Origin: an uncultured Eubacteriales bacterium | GTDB taxonomy: Bacteria > Bacillota > Clostridia > Monoglobales > Monoglobaceae | Length of the DNA: 8,255 bases | Reading direction: 5' to 3' | Assembly (NCBI GenBank): GCA_900552305.1 | Contig: URZD01000096.1 | Span: 1-8,255, forward strand | Part shown: positions 1-5,774 of the stretch, in pieces | How positions within the stretch are numbered: the first letter of the stretch is position 1 | How the letters are laid out: each line of letters opens with the position of its first letter | Position numbers and translations under genes: made by a program | Notes under the pieces: model-generated | Seen by the model: the letters and a program-made list of their open reading frames with translations, nothing else | What the model was told of the DNA's origin: nothing | Databases searched by the model: none

Positions 1-43
1 TCGGGTCTTTAGGAGCTCACCGCTCCCGAGCGACAACTCATTT

Positions 44-72
44 ATATTACCACATCATTCCACTTTTGTCAA
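44..72 (-). promoter_or_regulatory. Strong outward-facing sigma-A promoter at left edge
   Basis: Read on the minus strand, a perfect -35 TTGACA (72 to 67) is followed after exactly 17 nt by a -10 TAATAT (49 to 44). Upstream of the -35, out to about position 130, the minus strand is rich in A-tracts, as in an UP element. Transcription would start near position 37 and leave the window at base 1. The first ~30 nt of the transcript can form either of two mutually exclusive pairings: GGAGC/GCTCC (12-16 with 22-26) or TCGGG/CCCGA (1-5 with 25-29). The transcribed gene is outside the window. The strength and A-tracts resemble stable-RNA promoters, but that identity is inference. Confidence 0.75.
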
Positions 73-162
73 GTACTTTTGATAAAAATCTTTGTTTTTT
101 CAAATATATTTTATTTTTTCCTTTTTTACCTGTAAAAATACCGTTCATTTAAAAATTATGTC

Positions 163-191
163 TTGCAAATAACGCGCGGGTATGATAGAAT
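163..191 (+). promoter_or_regulatory. Extended -10 promoter for the DUF1858 gene
   Basis: A -35-like TTGCAA (163-168) and a -10 TAGAAT (186-191) are separated by 17 nt, and a TG dinucleotide one base upstream of the hexamer gives an extended -10. The predicted start site is near 198, leaving a leader of about 24 nt. An AGGAG Shine-Dalgarno (208-212) lies 9 nt before the ATG at 222. Together these suggest a constitutive sigma-A transcript; I see no operator-like inverted repeat. Confidence 0.7.
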
Positions 192-221
192 ATAGAAAAT
201 ACAGTTTAGGAGTGATAAAAC

Positions 222-431
222 ATGGCAAAGGTAACAAAGGATACTATAATAATGGACGTTCTCCATATCGATCCCGAAACGGCGCCGTTTTTTCTTGAAA
301 TAGGTATGCACTGTCTCGGCTGTCCGTCCGCAAGCGGCGAAAGCATTGAACAGGCTTGCATGGTTCACGGAACAGACCCCGATGAGCTTGTTTCAAAAAT
401 TAACGAATTTCTTGAATCAAAAGGCAAGTAA
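222..431 (+). CDS. DUF1858 / HCP-associated redox disulfide domain protein
   Basis: This 69-residue soluble protein consists of one DUF1858 domain, the family also described as the hybrid-cluster-protein-associated redox disulfide domain. The diagnostic GMHCLGCP motif spans residues 28-35 and supplies a CxxC pair (Cys31, Cys34); a third cysteine, Cys46, lies in the following helix. The N-terminal part has the usual pattern in which an acidic/Pro turn (IDPETAPFF, 16-24) precedes the cysteine loop. There is no signal peptide or membrane segment, so it should be cytoplasmic. The start is fixed by an AGGAG site 9 nt upstream. The gene is monocistronic, with its own promoter and terminator, and no hybrid cluster protein or other redox partner is adjacent. 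The family is known mainly from anaerobes; a thiol-disulfide role is implied by the CxxC, but the substrate is unknown. Confidence 0.9.
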   Translation: MAKVTKDTIIMDVLHIDPETAPFFLEIGMHCLGCPSASGESIEQACMVHGTDPDELVSKINEFLESKGK

Positions 432-477
432 CAAGCCGAAAACACAGCGCAGAGATTAAACCATCCCTGTCAGACCG

Positions 478-519
478 CCGAAAGAGTCCTATGTCTTACG
501 GATTCTTTCGGAATTTTTA
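478..519 (+). terminator. Intrinsic terminator of the DUF1858 gene
   Basis: CCGAAAGAGTCC (478-489) pairs with GGATTCTTTCGG (500-511). This gives a 12-bp stem with one G-U pair and a 10-nt loop, followed directly by AATTTTTA. It lies about 47 nt after the stop codon. The U-run is only on the plus-strand side, so it acts on the DUF1858 transcript. Confidence 0.85.
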
Positions 520-597
520 TGTCCTCTGCCGCAAAACGCTTTTTTAGAAAAATTCCGCAAGCCAAAATACAAAATAGCACACATTTTCCCGCGCGGC

Positions 598-639
598 AAA
601 AAATTTGCGGTGCAGCCGCACTGAGCCGCTGCACCGCAA
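598..639 (-). terminator. Intrinsic terminator of the dgt-dnaG-rpoD transcript
   Basis: A perfect 12-bp inverted repeat (605-616 with 628-639; arm TTGCGGTGCAGC) has an 11-nt loop. Read on the minus strand it is followed by A and then six Ts (604 to 598). It lies about 98 nt beyond the rpoD stop and is the only convincing minus-strand terminator between dgt and this point. Confidence 0.88.
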
Positions 640-736
640 TGTCAACCGTCACATTAAACCGAGAGTAATTTTTCAAATTACTTCTTCCCGTTTCCTATTT
701 ATATAAGTATAATTTCTGCAATACCGTTGCCGCGAG

Positions 737-1921
737 TTATTCCAGATAATCCTTCAGCTTTTTGCTGCGGCTCGGGTGTCTGAGCTTTCTAAGAGCCTTT
801 GCTTCTATCTGACGTATACGCTCGCGTGTTACGTTAAATTCCTTTCCGACCTCTTCAAGCGTTCTTGCCCTTCCGTCATCAAGACCGAATCTCAATCTCA
901 ACACCTTTTCCTCCCTTGGAGTAAGAGTATTCAAAACGTCCATAAGCTGCTCCTTGAGCAGTGTAAATGTTGCAGCGTCCGACGGCGCGGGCGCCTCGTC
1001 ATCCTGTATAAAATCACCGAGGTGGCTGTCATCCTCCTCGCCTATAGGCGTTTCGAGCGATACCGGCTCCTGTGCAATCTTCATAATCTCGCCCACTTTG
1101 TCAATAGGCATATTCATCTCCTTTGCAACCTCGTCCGGCAGCGGGTCACGTCCCAGCTCTTGTACAAGCTGCCGCGTAACGCGGATGAGCTTATTGATTG
1201 TTTCCACCATATGAACAGGTATTCTTATTGTCCTTGCCTGATCCGCAATCGCGCGGGTTATCGCCTGTCTTATCCACCATGTGGCATAGGTACTGAACTT
1301 ATACCCCTTTGTGTAGTCGAACTTTTCAACCGCCTTGATAAGTCCGAGGTTTCCCTCCTGAATAAGGTCAAGAAACAACATTCCCCTGCCGACATACCTT
1401 TTTGCGATACTTACGACAAGGCGGAGGTTTGCCTCAGCAAGGCGGAGGTTTGCTTCTTTATCGCCGTTTGCCATTTTTTGTGCAAGCTCAGCCTCCTCCT
1501 GACTTGAAAGCAGCGGAACCTTGCCGATTTCCTTCAGGTACATTCTTACCGGGTCGTCTATGCTTACGCTCTCCGGAACGCTCAGATCTGCAAGCTCGTC
1601 CTCTGTAATATTGAAATCATCCTCTATTTCCGGCAAATCGTCCTCAAAATTGCCGATAACCTCAACGCCTTGCTTTTCAAGGAAATCATATATCTTTTCA
1701 ATCTGATCCACGTCCATTTCAAGCGCTTCGCACTTTGCCGCTATCTCGTTATAGGTCAGCTCTCCGTTCTTTTTTCCCTGCTCCAAAAGCTCGTGCAGAA
1801 TTTGTTTCCTCATTTCTGCCGTTATAGCCTTTTTCTCTTTTGAGTCAGCCGCCGCCTTGGTATTTGACTTCTTTTCCGACGTCTCCTGCGCCTTGGTTTT
1901 GGTTGTTTTTGCTGTAGCCAT
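737..1921 (-). CDS. rpoD: RNA polymerase primary sigma factor (sigma-A / RpoD)
   Basis: This housekeeping sigma-70 factor recruits core RNA polymerase to -10/-35 promoters. It has 394 residues, close to the Firmicutes SigA size. A Lys/Ala-rich tail (1-35) is followed by a region 1.1-like helical part (about 36-90) and an acidic linker (93-112). Region 1.2 starts at DDPVRMYLKEIG (122-133). Regions 2.1-2.4 run from NLRLVVSIAKRY (165-176) through the RIPVHMVETINKL segment (233-245), including YATWWIRQAITRA for -10 recognition and melting. Region 3 is about 246-315. Region 4 ends with the helix-turn-helix TRERIRQIEAKALRKLRHP (365-383). All key motifs are intact. The start is the ATG 24 nt after the dnaG stop, with AAAGG 9 nt upstream and an alternative GAGGA 3 nt upstream. 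It is the last gene of the leftward block and ends ahead of a strong terminator. Confidence 0.98.
   Translation of the reverse strand: MATAKTTKTKAQETSEKKSNTKAAADSKEKKAITAEMRKQILHELLEQGKKNGELTYNEIAAKCEALEMDVDQIEKIYDFLEKQGVEVIGNFEDDLPEIEDDFNITEDELADLSVPESVSIDDPVRMYLKEIGKVPLLSSQEEAELAQKMANGDKEANLRLAEANLRLVVSIAKRYVGRGMLFLDLIQEGNLGLIKAVEKFDYTKGYKFSTYATWWIRQAITRAIADQARTIRIPVHMVETINKLIRVTRQLVQELGRDPLPDEVAKEMNMPIDKVGEIMKIAQEPVSLETPIGEEDDSHLGDFIQDDEAPAPSDAATFTLLKEQLMDVLNTLTPREEKVLRLRFGLDDGRARTLEEVGKEFNVTRERIRQIEAKALRKLRHPSRSKKLKDYLE
1417..1456. repeat. 21-bp-period direct repeat inside rpoD
   Basis: Two 19-nt copies of CAAGGCGGAGGTTTGCYTC (1417-1435 and 1438-1456) match at 18 of 19 positions and are spaced 21 nt apart, preserving frame. 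On the minus strand they encode ANLRLAE-ANLRL (residues 157-168). The second ANLRL is the conserved sigma region 2.1 motif; the first replaces the usual charged residues (for example SKRRLAE in Bacillus SigA) without changing length. Confidence 0.7.
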
Positions 1922-1945
1922 ATTTCCTCGCCTTTCTGTGTTTCT

Positions 1946-3733
1946 TTATCTCTTATCCTTTTTAAGCTGCTCCATTATCTCCTGGAGCTTTGCCGTATCG
2001 CCGCTGTCGGCGGAACTTTCCTCCTGCCGCCGCAGCTTGTATTCCTCCATTATTTTAAGCGGCATAACCGCCGCGGTTTTTTTGTTGTCGACATTCTTGT
2101 CGTCCGACAGTATATCCGAAACACGGCCTATATTTTCCTCACCCAGCATCGATATAACCGAAATCGGATTCACCCTCTCGCCTTTTTCGTATATTCCGTA
2201 AATTACGCGGGCAAGCTCGCGATGAAGTCCCTCGGTAAAGTCCTCTGCCGATATTCTCTGTGAAACGCGGTCAAAAACCTCCTTCTCGCAGATAAGGTTA
2301 AGCATGAGCTTTTCGGCATTGAACAGCCGCATTTTGTCAAGATCCTTTCTGCCGCCCGTGCGCTGCTCGTAATCACGCTTTTCGCTCCGCTCCTCCTTCG
2401 CCTTTTCGCGCACCTGCAACTTGCGCAGGCTGCTGTCAACCTGTGCCGTTATGCTGTCAACCGATATATCGGTGCGCCGCGAAATCTGTTTTATATATAC
2501 CTCGCGTTCAACTCTGTTCGCAATTCCCGCAAGCACCTTTGCAATCTGCTCGATAAACTCTATTTTTTCAACGGTATCATCAAGGTTATATTGTCCCTCG
2601 ATTTTATGTATTTTATACTCAATGAAGCTTTCCGCGTTGTCAATCAGAACTCTGAACATCTCCGCGCCCTTTGAGTTTATATATTCGTCCGGGTCCTTGC
2701 CGCTGTTAATCGTCAGCACCTTGCCCTTTATGCCCGCCTCACGCAGAATCTCACCCGCGCGGTCTGTTGCCTTTTGCCCTGCCTCGTCTGAATCATAGCA
2801 AAGTACCGCCTTATCCGCGTACTTTTTAAGGATTTCCGCCTGCTGCGGCGTAAACGCCGTGCCAAGCGACGCAACCGCATTGTCAAAGCCGCTCTGGTGC
2901 AAGGATATTACGTCCATGTAGCCTTCCATAAGAAGGAATTTGCCCTCCTTGCTGTTTTTGGCACGATTCATTGCAAAAAGGTTTTCCTTCTTTTTAAATA
3001 TAAGCGTTTCGGGAGAGTTAAGGTACTTTGGCGCGTTGTCCTTGTCCTTCATTATTCTTCCGCCAAAGCCTATTACATTGCCGCGTATATCGATAATCGG
3101 GAACATCACCCTGTCGCGGAACTTATCAAAATACGTTCCGTTATCGCGCTTTACGGCAAGTCCCGTTTCCTCAAGCTCCTGCGCGGTATAACCCTTTGCA
3201 GCCATATGGTCAATCAGCGCCGACCACGAATCGGGCGCATAGCCGAGTCCGAAGCTCTTTATCGTAGCGTTTGTCAGGTGCCTTTTATAAAAATATTCAA
3301 GTGCGTACGCATATTCGGGGGAAATGAGGTTTTGATAGAAAAACCGCCCCGCCGCAGCGTTGATTTCGTACATCCGCTTTTTCTTATTGTGGATTTCCGC
3401 CGCCTTTGACCGCTCCGCAGCGCTTCGAAAATCGGGAACGGGAATTCCCGCACGGTCAGCGAGATACCTTACCGCCTCCATAAAGTCAAGGTTTTCCTTT
3501 GCCATTATAAAGTGTATTACCGTACCGCCCGCACCGCAGCCGAAGCAGTGAAAAAGCTGCTTGTCAGGAGACACCGAAAACGACGGCGTCTTTTTATCGT
3601 TGTGCAGCGGGCAGAGCGCCTGAAATCTGTTCCCCACACGCTTCAGCGTAACATACTGTGACACAACGTCCACTATATCGTTTTTCTCTATAACCGTATC
3701 AATAAAATCCTGAAAGTCTACCGACCTTGCCAT
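1946..3733 (-). CDS. dnaG: DNA primase DnaG
   Basis: Bacterial primase makes RNA primers at the replication fork with the DnaB-type helicase. At 595 residues it is normal length. The N-terminal CHC2 zinc ribbon is complete: Cys41 and His44 (CPLH) with Cys63 and Cys66 (CFGC). The RNA-polymerase core contains the substrate-binding stretch around FRDRVMFPI (205-213) and the RIMKD/KYLNSPET segment (226-243). The TOPRIM fold has its catalytic Glu270 in MEGYMD, the DSD acidic pair (Asp314, Asp316) and DPDE (347-350). The C-terminal helicase-binding domain starts near residue 465 after a charged linker (440-465). The start is supported by AGAGGTG 5 nt before the ATG. It lies between dgt and rpoD on the same strand, the dnaG-rpoD order of the macromolecular-synthesis operon. 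The 109-nt gap before it has no convincing terminator. Confidence 0.98.
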   Translation of the reverse strand: MARSVDFQDFIDTVIEKNDIVDVVSQYVTLKRVGNRFQALCPLHNDKKTPSFSVSPDKQLFHCFGCGAGGTVIHFIMAKENLDFMEAVRYLADRAGIPVPDFRSAAERSKAAEIHNKKKRMYEINAAAGRFFYQNLISPEYAYALEYFYKRHLTNATIKSFGLGYAPDSWSALIDHMAAKGYTAQELEETGLAVKRDNGTYFDKFRDRVMFPIIDIRGNVIGFGGRIMKDKDNAPKYLNSPETLIFKKKENLFAMNRAKNSKEGKFLLMEGYMDVISLHQSGFDNAVASLGTAFTPQQAEILKKYADKAVLCYDSDEAGQKATDRAGEILREAGIKGKVLTINSGKDPDEYINSKGAEMFRVLIDNAESFIEYKIHKIEGQYNLDDTVEKIEFIEQIAKVLAGIANRVEREVYIKQISRRTDISVDSITAQVDSSLRKLQVREKAKEERSEKRDYEQRTGGRKDLDKMRLFNAEKLMLNLICEKEVFDRVSQRISAEDFTEGLHRELARVIYGIYEKGERVNPISVISMLGEENIGRVSDILSDDKNVDNKKTAAVMPLKIMEEYKLRRQEESSADSGDTAKLQEIMEQLKKDKR

Positions 3734-3787
3734 CGTTTCACCTCTTCTACCTTAACTATTCGACACAAAACCCCCGCTTTCCTTTTT

Positions 3788-3793
3788 ATTATA
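3788..3793 (-). promoter_or_regulatory. Possible internal promoter -10 before dnaG
   Basis: Within the 109-nt dgt-dnaG spacer, the minus strand carries a perfect TATAAT in an AT-rich stretch, about 55 nt before the dnaG start. No recognisable -35 lies 16-18 nt upstream (the bases there are CGGCGG), and there is no TG extension. It could be an internal promoter letting dnaG-rpoD be expressed apart from dgt, or only AT-rich sequence. Confidence 0.3.
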
Positions 3794-3842
3794 TAAAATT
3801 TCTTTATGTGCCGCCGCACAGCAGCAGCTCAATAGCTTGTTA

Positions 3843-4844
3843 TTATTTTCCGTTCCACGAATCGGGAACAAAATGCTTGCAGTAAAGCGCGATCGCAAAT
3901 CGGTCCGTCATCCCCGCTATGTAATCGCGGACAACTATCATATTATCGTCGCTTCGGCTTGTACGGCGGATACCCTCCGGAATAAGCTCCGGCTTTTCGC
4001 AGAAAAGCTCAAACAGCGCCTTTATAACTCCGAAAGACTTGACCTCCTCCGCCTCGGCATACGGATTTCTGTATACATTGCTGAACATAAACTCTCTCAA
4101 ACCCATCATGGCGTCGAATACGCGCTGCTCCATCTCTATATGCGGCTTATCTATGCTGCTGTCAATAATTCCGTTTATCAGCGTGCCAATACGCTCCGTG
4201 CGCGTTTTGCCCAGAATTTGCGTATACTTCTTTGGGAGGTCGCTTTCCTTTATCACTCCGCCGCGCACCGCGTCATCTATATCATGGTTTATATATGCGA
4301 TTTTATCCGCAAATCTCACAATTTCGCCCTCGGCGGTCTGCGGCATTTTGTCGCCCGTGTGGCACAAAATGCCGTCCTTTACCTCGTATGTAAGGTTTAG
4401 TCCGCCGTGCCGCTCCAGAACATTCACAACACGAAGGCTCTGTTCGTTATGGTGAAACCCCTGCGGGCAAAGCCTGTCAAGCGCACGCTCGCCCGAGTGT
4501 CCGAACGGCGTATGTCCAAGGTCATGACCGAGCGCAATCGCCTCCGTCAAATCCTCGTTAAGGTCAAGCGCGCGCGAAATTGTCCGCGCTATCTGCGCAA
4601 CCTCCAATGTATGCGTAAGCCGCGTACGGTAATGGTCGCCCTCGGGTGAAAGAAACACCTGAGTTTTGTGTTTAAGGCGTCTGAACGCCTTTGAATGTAT
4701 CACCCTGTCGCGGTCGCGCTGAAAATCCGTCCGCAGCCCGCACTTCTCTTCCGCGCGCGCCCTGCCGCGGCTGTCTGCGCTGCACACCGCATAGCGGCTT
4801 AAATACTCGCGCTCCCTTTGCTCGGTTTTTTCACGAAACGTCAT
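3843..4844 (-). CDS. dgt: HD-domain deoxynucleoside triphosphohydrolase (dGTPase-like)
   Basis: Family members hydrolyse dNTPs to deoxynucleoside plus tripolyphosphate, limiting dNTP pools. With the start chosen here the protein has 333 residues, typical of the shorter dGTPase-like group. The HD metal site is intact: His78 (in RLTHTLEVAQ), His107-Asp108 (GHDLGHTPFGH) and Asp180 (RFADKIAYINHD). The HHNEQSLRVV and FRRLKHKTQVF signatures are also present. I chose the ATG at 4844 because similarity to the family begins there (MTFREKTEQRERE), although its Shine-Dalgarno is weak (GGTG). An in-frame GTG at 4940 with a good AAGGA 9 nt upstream would add 32 residues with no family resemblance. The gene heads the leftward block with dnaG and rpoD. 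No terminator follows it, so cotranscription linking dNTP control to replication priming is plausible (inference). Confidence 0.93.
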   Translation of the reverse strand: MTFREKTEQREREYLSRYAVCSADSRGRARAEEKCGLRTDFQRDRDRVIHSKAFRRLKHKTQVFLSPEGDHYRTRLTHTLEVAQIARTISRALDLNEDLTEAIALGHDLGHTPFGHSGERALDRLCPQGFHHNEQSLRVVNVLERHGGLNLTYEVKDGILCHTGDKMPQTAEGEIVRFADKIAYINHDIDDAVRGGVIKESDLPKKYTQILGKTRTERIGTLINGIIDSSIDKPHIEMEQRVFDAMMGLREFMFSNVYRNPYAEAEEVKSFGVIKALFELFCEKPELIPEGIRRTSRSDDNMIVVRDYIAGMTDRFAIALYCKHFVPDSWNGK

Positions 4845-4884
4845 CAAACACCACGCCCTTCCGTAGCTCTTTATTTGCACTGCG

Positions 4885-4912
4885 GAGCCGGACACGGTAT
4901 GTGTTTCGGCTC
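4885..4912 (-). other. Stem-loop between the two candidate dgt starts
   Basis: An inverted repeat, GAGCCG (4885-4890) with CGGCTC (4907-4912), encloses a second pairing, ACAC (4892-4895) with GTGT (4901-4904). The two helices are joined by a small internal loop and closed by a 5-nt loop. In the minus-strand mRNA this sits about 40 nt upstream of the ATG at 4844. It would be a 5' untranslated hairpin if that ATG is used, or coding if the GTG at 4940 is used. No U-run follows, so it is not a terminator. Confidence 0.45.
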
Positions 4913-4982
4913 TTGTACCTACTTTTATTTTCTGCGTCACCGCCGTAAATCCTTCTTTTTTACGCTTTAAATCAGATAATCG

Positions 4983-5010
4983 TTGACAAAATTCAAAAAT
5001 AGTATATAAT
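4983..5010 (+). promoter_or_regulatory. Sigma-A promoter of trmK-yqfO
   Basis: A perfect TTGACA (4983-4988) and a perfect TATAAT (5005-5010) are separated by 16 nt. The predicted start site is near 5017, giving a leader of about 38 nt before the trmK ATG. A second TATATAAT copy (5017-5024) follows, but no -35 sits correctly for it. The -10 overlaps the predicted minus-strand -10 of dgt. Confidence 0.85.
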
Positions 5011-5029
5011 TAAAGATATATAATGTAAT
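5001..5029 (-). promoter_or_regulatory. Probable divergent promoter of dgt-dnaG-rpoD
   Basis: On the minus strand, ATTACA (5029 to 5024; four of six -35 consensus bases) is followed after 17 nt by TATACT (5006 to 5001; five of six -10 bases). Transcription would start near 4994, some 54 nt before the GTG at 4940 and about 150 nt before the ATG at 4844. The region is AT-rich, so chance matches are possible. Confidence 0.5.
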
Positions 5030-5054
5030 TAAAATGGAGAAATAGTATCAACAT

Positions 5055-5756
5055 ATGCAACCCGAAAACAAATCCACAAAAAAAATCAGGCTTGCGCCGC
5101 GCCTTAAAAAAATTGCGGAGCTTGTCCCCGTATGCGGCACCGTTGCGGACATCGGAACGGATCACGCGTATATCCCCTCGGTTTTGGTCGCAAGCGGCAG
5201 AGCAAGCCACGCAATAGCCTCCGACATAGTCCCGGGTCCGGTTGCGCGGGCGTGTGCAACCGTGCGCGGCTGCGGTCTTGCCGACAGGATTGACGTGCGG
5301 CTCGGCGCGGGCCTTGAAACGGTCGCCGAGAGCGAGGCGGACGTAATCATAATAGCAGGCATGGGCGGAATACTGATTTCCGAAATTCTTGAAAATTCAC
5401 GCTCCGTCACCGACTGTGCCGAGCTTATTATACTCCAGCCGATGACCGCGGTTACGGAGCTGCGCGAATATCTTGGCAGGAGCGGCTATACGGTATGCGG
5501 CGAGTATCTTGTAAAGGAAGAAAACAAGCTTTATAATATTATAACCGCCATACCGCGCGGAAATACAGAATACTCCGTGCGCGAGCTTTACCTCGGCAAG
5601 AATATCGAAAAAACCTCGCCGGAGCTTTTTGGCGAGTATCGGGAACATGTGATTTCAAAGCTGCGCCGCCGTGCGGAGGGACTGAAAAAATCCGCGCTTG
5701 CCGAAAACGCGGCAAGGCTTGAAGAAATAAACGGTATAATCACCGAACTGACATAG
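5055..5756 (+). CDS. trmK: tRNA (adenine22-N1)-methyltransferase TrmK
   Basis: TrmK uses S-adenosylmethionine to form m1A22 in the D-loop region of bacterial tRNAs (known from Bacillus). The 233 residues match the family's usual length. A Rossmann-fold SAM motif lies at VADIGTDHAYIP (30-41), the AGMGG motif at 101-105 and LQP at 127-129. The C-terminal part (about 188-230) is charged and helical and probably forms the coiled coil seen in this family. The start at 5055 is set by an in-frame TAG at 5043-5045. The nearest Shine-Dalgarno (GGAGA, 5036-5040) is 14 nt away, an unusually long spacing. It is first in the rightward operon, with yqfO 18 nt downstream; the trmK-yqfO pair is conserved in Firmicutes. 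Confidence 0.95.
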   Translation: MQPENKSTKKIRLAPRLKKIAELVPVCGTVADIGTDHAYIPSVLVASGRASHAIASDIVPGPVARACATVRGCGLADRIDVRLGAGLETVAESEADVIIIAGMGGILISEILENSRSVTDCAELIILQPMTAVTELREYLGRSGYTVCGEYLVKEENKLYNIITAIPRGNTEYSVRELYLGKNIEKTSPELFGEYREHVISKLRRRAEGLKKSALAENAARLEEINGIITELT

Positions 5757-5774
5757 CACTAAGGAGGTTTTTAA

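Larger units (their letters stand above)
432..736. other. Convergent intergenic region, no gene seen
   Basis: These ~305 bases separate the rightward DUF1858 gene from the leftward rpoD gene. They hold two intrinsic terminators of opposite orientation (listed separately). There is also a short AT-rich inverted repeat (664-671 with 675-682, loop TTC) in the rpoD 3' untranslated region. The stretch 520-597 between the terminators holds nothing I can identify. Short open frames here overlap the terminators and lack ribosome binding sites. Confidence 0.75.

Noticed and set aside
11..30. tRNA-like anticodon arm at the left edge
   Set aside because: Placing CTCCTAA as a 7-nt loop on the minus strand leaves flanks that do not pair, and no T-arm or acceptor stem is visible; the strong promoter just upstream explains it better as a leader.
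470..676. Minus-strand open frame of 68 codons in the convergent intergenic region
   Set aside because: It spans both terminators, has no Shine-Dalgarno and no recognisable domain; it reads through hairpin arms.
664..682. AT-rich inverted repeat AGTAATTT-TTC-AAATTACT downstream of rpoD
   Set aside because: It is an 8-bp AT stem with a 3-nt loop and no following U-run; too weak to call a terminator beside the much better hairpin at 605-639.
708..713. Plus-strand TATAAT that could drive antisense RNA into rpoD
   Set aside because: There is no -35 at 16-18 nt upstream (TTCCCG there) and no TG extension; AT-rich context makes chance likely.
776..1507. Long plus-strand open frame opposite rpoD (243 codons)
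   Set aside because: It is the antisense shadow of a fully conserved sigma-A gene; the product is Cys/Leu-rich low-information sequence with no family features.
2897..3409. Plus-strand open frame of 170 codons opposite dnaG
   Set aside because: It lies wholly inside the conserved primase coding sequence on the other strand and has no ribosome site or domain.
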